A stretch of 64,000 nucleotides of DNA from positions 3,985,501 through 4,049,500 of the forward strand of contig JAJTWR010000044.1 of assembly GCA_021613335.1 (NCBI GenBank), given 5' to 3'. Each line of letters opens with the position of its first letter. Within the stretch, counting starts at the first letter, position 1. Positions 33,833 through 43,087 of this stretch are shown piece by piece. The DNA comes from Whitmania pigra. Its lineage: Eukaryota; Annelida; Clitellata; Hirudinida; Haemopidae. The notes under the pieces were generated by a model. The model saw only the letters and a program-made list of their open reading frames with translations, searched no databases and was not told where the DNA came from. Both the position numbers and the translations under genes were made by a program.

Positions 33833-34345
33833 ACAGTGGAACGAGTTATCTCGACCTCGGTTAACTCGCCAACCCTATTAAGTTGACGACGATTTTGAAG
33901 TGGAACCGCCAAAATCCTTCTTTGTCTTAGCATTTTTCATCGGTTATGTCGATTCATTTTTGTCGCCGAACCCAATTCATTCCTACTGATTTTGTCTGAA
34001 GGATAACACGTTATAGCTGTTCTGCTTATTTTTTGTTCTAAAAATGTCTGCAGATGTTAAGAGAAAACTGAACATTCAATCAATTGAGAAAAAGTATGAA
34101 ATCATACTGCAGCTAGAACAAGGAACAAAACCGACAAACTTCAGCAAGGCATTCCAGCAAACCATTTCAGAATGGAAAAAAAAGTCTACGTGATAAAGCA
34201 TGTACGAGAAGTATGTCTTTGGAAGAAAAAAACTTAGAGTGTCTGAGCACAAAGATGTCGACGATGCAGTGCTTCAATAGTTCACAAATTTGCAAGCAAC
34301 AAATCTTCCCGTCAATTTTGTATGCGAAAAAATAATTTTAAAGGT
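33833..34345 (+). pseudogene. pogo/Tigger-like transposon fragment
   Basis: Starts cagtggaacgagttatctcg, typical of pogo/Tigger ends. ATG 34044 opens a 49-codon frame with NIQSIEKKYEIILQLEQG, the first helix-turn-helix of CENP-B-type transposases. Further on, in another frame, comes FTNLQATNLPVNFVCEK, the start of the second CENP-B-type helix-turn-helix. Stops and the absence of a DDE domain mark it as a remnant. Confidence 0.75.
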
Positions 34346-34545
34346 TTGTATTGAGAATCGACGGTGCTTGTTATTACGCATGTATGTACATATTGCTGTT
34401 ATCAATATCAAATATCAATTGCCGACGTGTAAAAAAAACCTAAAACACATGCACGTACATTCTCATTTATTATTATTAACGCACATTATGTTCGTAAAGA
34501 AATTTCAAGCACATGTTAACCTCCAGCGCTGTCATCGGTTGCCCT

Positions 34546-35045
34546 CTACAGTAGGAGCACGAGCCTGCTACTACCAATAGGGTCCATCGTGGAAGAGTAC
34601 AAACTCTCCAAAATAAGAATGCAGTGGATGCTCCCTTCCTTTTCACCGGTTCTTCGGATTCGCTGCTCCGCCACATCGAAGAACACGTCCTCGCGAATTT
34701 CCCCCCTGACTAGGGCGAGACTTCTGGATTTCGCAGGCTTGAAAGCCATTCGATACCACCCTAGAAGGTCGTTCAATTTGTCCAGGGTATTTTGGGCAAC
34801 CTTGTTCATGATCAGGGTAGCGTCATCCATGAATGCCTTTATTGGAGGCATATATACATTTTACCAATTTGCGCCTCTGGAATACGAAACCCGGCTGCCT
34901 TCAGTAAGATCTGCATCGCCAGAACAAATAAGGAAGGAGAAATCGTGCACCCCATACCTATTCCAACCTCTAGAGGCACCCACCTTGTAGTGTTCGTCTT
35001 GGTGGAAAACCGCCTCATGAACCCGTTAAAGTTAATGAAGGAAGC
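34546..35045 (-). pseudogene. R2/NeSL-type LINE reverse transcriptase fragment
   Basis: Minus-strand reading gives TTRWVPLEVGIGMGCTISPS, LFVLAMQILLKAAG, then IKAFMDDATLI (RT active site F-M-D-D) and LLGWYRMAFKPAKSRSLAL. The G-C-T-I-S-P plus M-D-D plus F-K-x-x-K-S-R-S combination is typical of this LINE class. It is a fragment with no complete ORF. Confidence 0.72.
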
Positions 35046-35752
35046 GTTTCATGTGTAGAAATGAGTATTGAAATGATGGAATTACAGCCAATTCTTCGAT
35101 GAATTTTATGCTAGCATTTAAAATATTTGTTTTAAAAAATAGTTTTAAAAAGTTGAAGAACTGCAGAAAATTACACTGTTAATACGTTAGAAAGTGTCAT
35201 ATATAACATACATATCTTTAGGTCATATATAAACATGTATTTTATACCCCGGCTAAAAAGTGACCTCGGTCGATTCCGAATTATAGGGAGCATCCTTAGT
35301 TATGACTTTCAAACTTGAAATGCATGGTAGGTAGTTAAGCATGTGTGTATGTGTTGTAAGCGTGTAGGACAAAGTTTATCGGTAGATTTTATCTTTTTTC
35401 TTAGACTTTAAAAATGACGGAGGGGTATCCACGCCCCCCCCGCTAAATCCGCCACTGCCAAAGAAGGATTCTAATCTAAATATGACAATTCGGTCGAAAC
35501 AGAAACTGCGCCACAATGATCATATGGCAACGTTCAGCGTCGAAACCTAAGCCGAAATTTGGTCTATAGTTAGCGGATCTACAGTTAGTTCTTGCAGTTA
35601 GCACCGACTATTGACTAGCCGGAAGATTCCGGGATGCCTCATTCGGAAAGTGTCAAAAATTCTTTAGGTCTATCTTTGAAATTCTGAACTTGGACTTCGA
35701 AATTTAATCATTGAAATCAAAAGTTTTTTTTGAATAATCACAATTCAGAGTT
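35046..35752. other. Spacer with one transposon end
   Basis: Near 35420-35460 the minus strand reads ggcagtggcggatttagcgg followed by a G tract, a common terminus of invertebrate DNA transposons. No second end was found. No gene. Confidence 0.4.
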
Positions 35753-36025
35753 TTATAGATTGTTAAGGTAATCACGAGCTTCTTGAAGTTTCTTCCTTAG
35801 AATTTGTTCTTGTACAAAGTCGGCGAGAACTGCCAGCTCTTGATTAACGGAAAGATATCCTTGAGATCTTGCCTGTCTGGTTAGAATTCTTCTTGGGACT
35901 TCTGGCCTATGCAATTCCTCATCTCTTACTTGATTTGAATCTTCTTTATGACCGAGTACACTGCCGCAATCGCAGGAGAGCACGACACAAACATACAATG
36001 GAAGAAATGCACGAAGGATCTTCAT
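35753..36025 (-). CDS. Putative CRF/DH44/ELH-superfamily peptide precursor, 90 aa
   Basis: Single-exon frame, ATG 36025 to TAA 35753. MKILRAFLPLYVCVVLSC is a good signal peptide. A short acidic spacer and the sites PRRI and RQAR precede a C-terminal helix-prone peptide, SQGYLSVNQELAVLADFVQE continuing QILRKKLQEARDYLNNL. The L-S-V/I-N-x-x-L-x-x-L start and amphipathic R/K/E-rich body match the CRF/diuretic hormone 44/egg-laying hormone superfamily; S-x-N-Q-x-L and E-Q-I are shared with molluscan ELH. LRKKLQ also recalls parathyroid hormone, the main alternative. There is no C-terminal Gly-Lys/Arg, so no amidation signal, which is unusual for the group. An upstream in-frame ATG (36103) would add 26 residues before the signal peptide and is less likely. 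Confidence 0.65.
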   Translation of the reverse strand: MKILRAFLPLYVCVVLSCDCGSVLGHKEDSNQVRDEELHRPEVPRRILTRQARSQGYLSVNQELAVLADFVQEQILRKKLQEARDYLNNL

Positions 36026-36109
36026 TCTTAAGAAATATATTATATTATATATAAACGAAATAAATCGATTAGGTTCAGCAGCCAAAACACATAATCGATT
36101 CATTCTTAA

Positions 36110-36700
36110 TTAATTAATTTTAATTAATTAAAATTATGAAATAAAAGGCCATTCAATAAATGTTACCTTGGAGTGTGGAGATGAACACAGGATTTGACTT
36201 TGTTTCGAGATGTCACAGCTCTTAGTCTGTTGAATTATTTATTCAAATGAACCAACACAAAATATTAAGATCAACTTCAGCATAGTTATGATAACCAGTA
36301 AAACTTCCAGAACTTATATAATCGTAAACAAGTAGATATCATTTAATTAACCTACTTGCAGGAAATTTCTGAATGCATCTGAGACTGAATCGTTCCTTGT
36401 TCTTAAATACAAGCACATTTGATGACAAATTAATTTATTCTTTTCGCATCAAGAAGTTTAAAAGCATTTCCACTTAATTAAATTTCCTTTGCCTCGGTCA
36501 TACTTCAATTAGCTGCTATTACCTCAGGAAATTGATTCCATTAGGAGTCCCTTAATACCGAGGAGGTGGAATTGTAAATAACCACGACGACAGAAATTTC
36601 GGGTCCATCAGAAGCAAATCGTCATGCAGATCATAATAATGTAAGCACATATAGTTGATATACGGATACTGTTTTACAAAATTGAATTAAATTCAATTCT
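36110..36700. other. Upstream region of the peptide gene, no gene
   Basis: Begins with an attaattaatt-rich stretch followed by ordinary AT-rich DNA. It would contain the promoter of the minus-strand peptide gene. Nothing further recognised. Confidence 0.4.
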
Positions 36701-36704
36701 AATT

Positions 36705-37090
36705 TTTATGTCCGTCATCCTCTCAAAGCTTGATTACTGCAATTCGATTTTTGCCAATGTCAATTGTCGGTCTCTCCACACTCTTGAAGGAGTAATTAAT
36801 CCGGCGGTGAGGCTCATTTGCGGAGGAAGGTTCCTCCTTTCCTGAGAGACCTCCATTAGCTGAAAATTCCGTAGAATCACCTTCAAAATCCTCCTTCTAA
36901 CCTGTAGATACAGCCGCTACAGGCACCTTACTAAACTTCTGACTCTAGCAACAGGATTTTTGTTATTCCTAGGCCATGATTATGGAATTCACTTCCCACC
37001 GAGGTCCGTTGTGCTCCGACAATAGAGCTATTTAAATCGTCACTTAAAACATTCCTTTTTCCAACGGTCCTGTTGAATTAATTTGATTTT
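36705..37090 (+). pseudogene. L2/CR1-like LINE reverse transcriptase 3' fragment
   Basis: Plus-strand reading gives VILSKLDYCNSIFANV, LHTLEGVINPAVRLICGG and, after stops, WNSLPTEVR and IELFKSSLKTFLF. This is the same LINE region as in foldback element B but clearly diverged from it. Confidence 0.7.
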
Positions 37091-37311
37091 TGTCTGCAAA
37101 ACGTTCGTTTTCTCAGTTGCTTTTTATTCCGCTCACTCAATTGGAAAAACTAAATCGGATTTGCTTGCTATGGTGTACGTATCCCCATGGGATCCTTTTG
37201 TGCACTAAAAATAAGATAAATAAATTGCAAATTAAATTACGTTTTATCAGCAAATAAAGGTTTTCGTAAGTCTTTATCATTGCGGTTGACTGGCTACGGA
37301 ATTGATATTGT

Positions 37312-37405
37312 TTGTTTTTTATTAACGTTCGTTGCATAGCTAGATGATTAGGATGGTGATCCCGCAGAGGGGTTTGAATCCGGTCTGCCGTGCTGATATG
37401 ATTAT
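37312..37405 (-). mobile_element. tRNA-derived SINE (family 1), 5'-truncated
   Basis: On the minus strand: cagcacggcagaccggattc, aaacccctctgcggg, accatcctaatcatctag, ctatgcaacgaacgttaat. It matches the body and tail of the copy at 60884-61008 but lacks the A-box half. An (A+T)-only simple repeat follows at 37398-37465. Confidence 0.8.
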
Positions 37406-37636
37406 ACAATATTATTATGCAATTATATAATATTATTATATAATATTATTATACAATTAGTATTTATAATATTAAATTCATGGGTCCCTGGGCAGTTACA
37501 TAAGTAGTTCTCAAATTAAAAGGGACTAATAAAATTAAATCGCTGATTTTTTTTCATATTTGTTAATGCTTTATTAATATTATGCAATATCCAGTAACTG
37601 AGATTAATGTAATATGCTTGTAAGTAGGCTCACAGG

Positions 37637-38588
37637 CAGTAATGGGTAAAATCACGTTCAGAGTGATTAGAAATCAAAATCAAGATCACCAGACAAAAAG
37701 TGGTTTGAAATCGAAATCAGGTTCACGCATGTGATTTCACGTTAAAATCAGGTTCACTTGTAGAGGTATTTCTAAAATCACCAAAATCAAATCACTTTTG
37801 ACCAAAAAGTGTACGAACTTTTTCAACACTGTCAATTTTCAAAAGCTTTTATTAACTTTTAAAGACAAAAGTTTTTGAAACATCGAATCATGTAATCTGT
37901 TCCTTCTTGATGTTTGAATCAGTCCTGCTGAACTAAATAACCTTTCCACGGGAGCTGATGATGGCAGCGTTGTATTATAGCGCACAAAGTGACTAACCTG
38001 CCCCAGGTTAGCCGAATAGGTTACGTGCCTGCATACGTCGGTAATGGCAACAGTCGTAATGTGTCGTGTTCGAAACCCAGCCTGCACTGTTCCCTTGGGA
38101 AGGGCCGCTATATAAATAAATGAAGTTACAACAAAGACTTTTTTGACTAGGCTTGATTCAAAACTGGAGAGATGACATTCCGCATCAGACAAATAATTCA
38201 TCGTATTGGTGCGGATACTGTTTGCCTTGTTAACAGTGACTTTTTGTTTTATCATTATCAGCAATTTTACAACTTTCGTTCACCATGAGGTCGGAATAGC
38301 ACTAACAACAACAATACAAGTAAATAAAAGGAAGCTGCATCGATTATCAACTGATAATGCCATAAAGAAAGATATTATATATTTTAAAAAACTAAATTTT
38401 AAAATTCAAATTTTATATGATTTCGTGATTTTTACATAATAAAAAAATTATCAATCATAAAAAATATGATTTAAAATAAAAATTAAAATCGCACAACACA
38501 TGATGATTTTGAATCAAATCAAAAAATCACAAAGGTGATTTTATTTCGTGATTTTAAATCACTTGATTTGAAATACTACCCATCACTG
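37637..38588 (-). mobile_element. hAT element with 8-bp target duplication and nested SINE
   Basis: Termini cagtaatgggta and tacccatcactg, with an 8-bp duplication ctcacagg at 37629-37636 and 38589-38596. On the minus strand a hAT dimerisation domain can be read as [20 protein letters not shown], then, beyond a SINE (about 37990-38125), [20 protein letters not shown] and [17 protein letters not shown]. The rest of the transposase is missing. Confidence 0.9.
37990..38125 (+). mobile_element. tRNA-derived SINE (family 2) inside hAT
   Basis: Contains tgtcgtgttcgaaacccagc (B box) and gaagggccgctatataaata, the family-2 body. It interrupts the hAT dimerisation domain; acaaag occurs on both sides and may be its target duplication. 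Confidence 0.75.
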
Positions 38589-38599
38589 CTCACAGGGTT

Positions 38600-38680
38600 A
38601 TGTTATTCCATACAGCAGTGACGGCAAAATCGTAATGTGTCGCAACCTAGTTTGCATTGCCAGAGGCGGTACCAAATTTG
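38600..38680 (+). mobile_element. SINE family 2 fragment
   Basis: The phrase gcaaaatcgtaatgtgtcgc followed by aacctagtttgcattgcc matches the B-box half of the family-2 SINEs. Degraded. Confidence 0.45.
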
Positions 38681-38972
38681 GGTTCCCCCACTCTTATGTC
38701 ACTACGATGCCTCAAAAATAATTTTTTGTATGTTGGCAAACACATTTTGAAGTGCTTTTTCTTATGTGTGATTTTTGGTTTAGCCTCCAAAATAAAGTGA
38801 GCCGTTTTGAATTTTTTCAGCCATTGATGCAAATTTCGATCTGGCTTCTATCTATAAAATCTTTATAGGTTTTAATCATGTTTAAAACTCTGATGTTTAT
38901 CAAGAATGAGCACTTGTTAGGGTTTTTCGCCGATCTCATTTTTACCATTGCTCCTTCAAGTTGATGTAGCCA

Positions 38973-39120
38973 GTGTTGTGCTGTAACAAATTGCATGTAA
39001 TTCGATACTGTAATTAATTACTTTTTTGTAATTTTTACTTGTAACAAATTACTCTCTTTGGTCATACTTTTACCTCGTTACTTTTTTGGCAGAAGGCGTT
39101 AACAAATAACATAATTAAAA
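38973..39120 (+). mobile_element. hAT element left-end fragment
   Basis: Starts cagtgttgtgctgtaacaaa and continues gtaattaattac and acttgtaacaaattact, matching the left end of the hAT at 22284-23197. It is cut off by the next repeat. Confidence 0.75.
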
Positions 39121-39171
39121 TTATAAAATAGCTCGGCGACAAAATAGCCCAGGACGAAAAAATCCCGTCAG

Positions 39172-39426
39172 ATGCAGTTTATCAAAATTGCACAGATTTT
39201 GAAAATTACCAACACGGACACCAATGGGCACGAACTTTTAACAGAAACTGACGATTGCAAAATACTGGTAATTAACCGGAATGAAGTTCTATTAGAAACT
39301 CCATTGGATCTTCTTGGTTTTATTGCGTTTTATGAAAGTGACTCATTTCCAACTCTTCTAATTTCACTGCAAATTTTATTAACAACAGCAGCAGCTTCAA
39401 TTGCAAGAAGTCGTTCAGGAAATTGA
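39172..39426 (+). pseudogene. hAT transposase C-terminal remnant
   Basis: Open frame with LLETPLDLLGFIAFYESDSF followed by PTLLISLQILLTTAAASIAR. This resembles the dimerisation region of zf-MYM/TTF-type hAT transposases (F-P-x-L-x-x-x-L-x-I-L-L-T...). The expected E-R-S-F-S-K-L-K continuation is lost, so it is broken. Confidence 0.5.
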
Positions 39427-39485
39427 AACTGATGTTTTCTTATTTGTGTGCTTCGCATTTGGGACAGGATCATCTAGGCCAGTGG

Positions 39486-39655
39486 GGTGACCCGTCATAA
39501 CAGCCCGGTGACAAAATAGCTCCGTCAAAACAGCCCCGTCAAAACAGCCCCGACAAAACAGCCCCGTAATTATAGCCCGGTGACAAAATAGACCAGGACG
39601 AAAAAATCTCGTCAAAACAGCCCCGACAAAATAGACCGGCAACAAAATAGCCTGT
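39486..39655 (+). repeat. Array of 14-16-bp subterminal units (ccccgtcaaaacag)
   Basis: About eleven head-to-tail units such as ccccgtcaaaacag, ccccgacaaaacag and cccggtgacaaaatag, starting ggtgacccgtcataacagcc. The same start is a terminus of the MITE at 56836-57022. A second, inverted cluster lies at about 40150-40240, so the two may bound one element of about 750 bp. A 79-codon frame between them (39900-40136) has no recognisable motif. Confidence 0.75.
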
Positions 39656-40149
39656 ATAAATCAATATATTAAAAAAAATTTTGAGAGTTGAATACATTAA
39701 CTGATAACTGATTCCAAATTTAATTCGAAATTAGTGGTTTTAATGTTTTTATGACGTTATGAGTTTAATTGGTATTACGGAATTTCATTAAGTGGAAGAT
39801 TTATCGTCTAAAATATTATTAAGATTCCGGCTACTTCCTTAGTTTACATAGACTTTTCAAGTTGATATTTAATATAAATAATCGATTGACAAGCAACATG
39901 TGCCATCTGCACAAAGAGAATTTACCAGACACTCATTAAGTCACGAAGGTTCCTTTGATCGTTTAATTTCTTTTGATCCTTCCCCGAGTTGCAACGTGTA
40001 CAATGAAGGGCTTGAATTGGAATTGGAATCTATGTTATCGATTGACGTACAACATATTCGAGCCACACGAAGTGAATCACCGTATCGGACTCACCTTATC
40101 ATCACGTCATGTGAACATGTAACAAATCCACAATAAACCAATTTTACCG

Positions 40150-40240
40150 CTATTATGACGGGGATATTTTGTCTTGAGCTATTTTGTCGTTGGGCTATTC
40201 TGACGGGGCTGTTTTGCCCCGGGGTATTTTGACTTGGTTT
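40150..40240 (-). repeat. Inverted cluster of ccccgtcaaaa-type units
   Basis: Reads as tattatgacggggatattttg, gctattttgtcgttgggc, tgacggggctgttttgcc, the complement of the units at 39486-39655. It is probably the right end of the same element, though I could not define the exact terminus. Confidence 0.55.
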
Positions 40241-42080
40241 ACATTTCCATGTGCTTCATCTGATCCACAGAGCGATTTATTTGATTTAGTTGATTGAAGT
40301 CCGTTGCATAACTACGATGATGTGGACTTGGAAAATGCGATCGTTGCCTGTAGGCTCATATATATGCCACGAGCACTCTGTACACGTAGCTAGAGTCCAT
40401 ATGAAGTAGAAACAAAAGTTGAAAAACCAGGGACGTAATCTGAGGGGGGGGGAGGAAAAGGCCATCTCCCGATTTTAGACAAGACCCCAAAAAAAGGTCA
40501 TCTCATGTTTTGCGAGACTTTGTCTTCTTGAATTTTGGCTAGAAGCATAAAAGGTCATCTCCTCAAGTCGTGCAAGTTTTTGTCCCCTTGGAAAATGCTG
40601 AAATTACGTACTTGTGAAAAACTATTGCTTTTTTATATATTTATAAACATATATATAAAATAAAATCATTTGCAATTACATAATTTCAAAACGCTTAAAA
40701 GAAGTATTGGTATGGAGTATCGTTGGCCAAAAAGTATCGCAGATACTCATTTCGCATCCAAAATTTGCTAAGAGAATGCCATGATGGAGAGTAGACAAAG
40801 GCGTCTACATAACGAAGGAACGGCATTCTCTTAGCTTAGAGCAGCAATTCTCAACCACCAGGGGGGTCGATTAACGTTTTTGCCAAGGGTCGCTGAAACG
40901 CTTAAAAATTCGATTATTTTTCTAATATTTTTTAAAATCATTTTTGATAAAAATACATCTTTAACTCTACATATAACTTTGACTAAAATATTTTAGTACA
41001 AACTATGTATGTAACGACCAATAATCATCCAGCCTTTTGCAGAATGGCCGAGTGGTTGCGTTGATAATGAATTCTGTTCGCAACCAACTTGCAGGCTGTC
41101 ACAAAATCGGCTAAAATTGTGGTCTATACAAAATATACGGCCAATTTCTTTGAAAGTTGATTATGACTTTTGACATTTCCTATTACTATACTCTACATCA
41201 TCTACAATGCCTGACTGCCAAGCCATTTCGATGAGGGAAATATCACTTTTGGACATCTTCCATGCAAAAGGTATACCGTTGACCTCTGGCACTTAACGGT
41301 TTATTTCCATACCCTAACTACCTACAGCCATGGCTGATTATTATTAGTTGGGCGCTCACTACAATAGGTTGAAATCTGAAATAGGCACCAATCACTTTAG
41401 AGATATTTTCGCTTAAAAATTAATAGTTTGTGTCATTGCAATATGCAATTAACATATTATTAATTAGATAATAATTTGTGTCATTGCAATATGCAATTAA
41501 GATTATTGATTAGAAAAATAAAATTTTGTTCTTATTCTTAGAAGTAAATCATACCGCTCTCATACAGAAGTTACATTCTGTGATGTGGTCCTTTGGTTAT
41601 CTCCAAACCATTCATACAGAAAAAGCCAACTTGCTTTTACCTTTCAGCCGTTTTCAAGTGCAAGTGATTAGAAACTCATAATGTGTGGTATTTAATTTCT
41701 ATCTTGATAACCCAGCTTTTTTTTTATGGGCCGGCGCCGCCATTACAATGTTTAAAGTTTAAAGCGCGCTTATTTAGCAACCAAAGCATGGATAACGAGA
41801 GAACAAATCAAAAACTAGAAATATTTTTAAAAAAATTAACTTAAAATTATATTTTTGTATTATTTAAATATAAAAAATTTTACTAAATCAGAGAAGCTTC
41901 GCGGGTCGAATAGAAAGTTATGGTGGGCCTGTTGAGATTAATTTCAAATAGATCGAATTTTAAGTTTAACAACCGTGACGCCTTTTTATTTAACATACAC
42001 AACAAGCCTAAGCGACAACAACAACCAATGAGAATAAAGGAAAGCCAAAGATTAATTTTAACAAAACTAGAGTTCAAGTT
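40241..42080. other. Mixed repeat remnants, no gene
   Basis: Includes a minus-strand SINE tail (40262-40325), a G-tract sequence starting cagggacgtaatctgagggg at 40428, a hAT-like end cagcaattctcaaccaccag at 40852, and a degraded tRNA-like head (gaatggccgagtggttgcg) at 41042. Two near-identical stretches (tgtgtcattgcaatatgcaatta) lie near 41431 and 41476. None forms a complete element. Confidence 0.45.
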
Positions 42081-42089
42081 ACTCATAAA

Positions 42090-42145
42090 CTCAACAGGGC
42101 CGGATTCTGGCCCGCGGGCCGCAGGTTGGACAAGCCTGCCCTAAA
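42090..42145 (-). mobile_element. hAT-like terminal sequence
   Basis: The minus strand reads caggcttgtccaacctgcgg then cccgcgggcc, a terminus I recognise from Charlie-type hAT elements. The opposite end was not identified. Confidence 0.5.
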
Positions 42146-42179
42146 TGTTTCTCTGACTTATGCATGATTTAAAACGCAT

Positions 42180-42430
42180 AAGCCCGGCTTGCATTTGTCG
42201 GGGCCGGGATAATTTTAAATTAAAATAGATTAAATTATTTTTTTCAATTGTGCAAACACCGCCAGGTGGGGACCGTGCGGTCTGAAGGCGGGTTGCCCAG
42301 TTTGCCCAGTTCAGCGGGTTACGTCCGGGCAAAGTCTCGAGATAGGTACGGGACCCGTAAGGGAAAGAAACTCATTAATATGCCAAAGAACCCACAAGGG
42401 TCCCGAGCATAGCCCAGTGGCTTATCCCCG
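42180..42430. repeat. GC-rich unclassified repeat-like block
   Basis: About 250 bp far richer in G+C than its surroundings (cgggttgcccagtttgcccag, gggacccgtaagggaaag, gggtcccgagcatagccc). No coding frame or tRNA structure is convincing. It may be the end of an unknown retroposon. Confidence 0.35.
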
Positions 42431-43087
42431 CCGGAAAATAAAGTGTATATGTATAAAATAAATTTTATTCATAATTAATGATATTTCTATAATGTAAACA
42501 TTTAGTGAATCCTTGCAATTACTCTGTTTGTAAAATTGTTTAGTTATGTATAACTAGTTTCATTATATACAACAGCGCGGGTAAAATTGGATTCATTGTT
42601 GATTTGTTACCGAATTAATAATCTATGTGAGTAATAGTTTATGTGCGCAACCGCCATGTGAGCTATAGCCATTTAAGCAAAAGTCAGGGAACCGTGAAAT
42701 GTATATAGATATTATAATATATAAATAAGAAGAGCTGCCCTGCCTATTGCACGATTGATTCTGAAGTCATAAAACTGTTTGACAGCTCATCTAAAATTTT
42801 TTTTAATCCAAGTTTTGATGTAATGTTTAGTCCAAATCGTCTTAGTTATGCAAAGGACTTAATCAAATAAATAAATAATGATATAATGCTATGTTAATAC
42901 AGTGACAAATAATAACTATTAATTTTTTAAAACATTGTTGCACAAAAACATAAAATTTTGATAAATTAGGATATTAGATTAAGCTAAATAAATTATAATT
43001 AATGGGCTATGGTTTTCTTTTTAAGTAAATCGAATCTTAGCAATTCTGTTTTTTCGTCTGTTTACATCCTTACTTATCGTTATTGTC
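42431..43087. other. Upstream region of ELP2, no gene
   Basis: AT-rich. Contains a SINE tail on the plus strand (tagttatgcaaaggacttaa at 42846). The ELP2 promoter presumably lies near its right edge. Confidence 0.45.

Noticed and set aside
35869..36054. Plus-strand open frame MPVWLEFFLGLLAYAI overlapping the peptide gene
   Set aside because: It is antisense to the signal-peptide frame; hydrophobicity arises from the opposite strand. No homology recognised.
39415..39645. Minus-strand frame with repeated LFCHRA-type peptide
   Set aside because: It is the translation of the 14-16-bp ccccgtcaaaacag DNA array, not a protein-coding signal.
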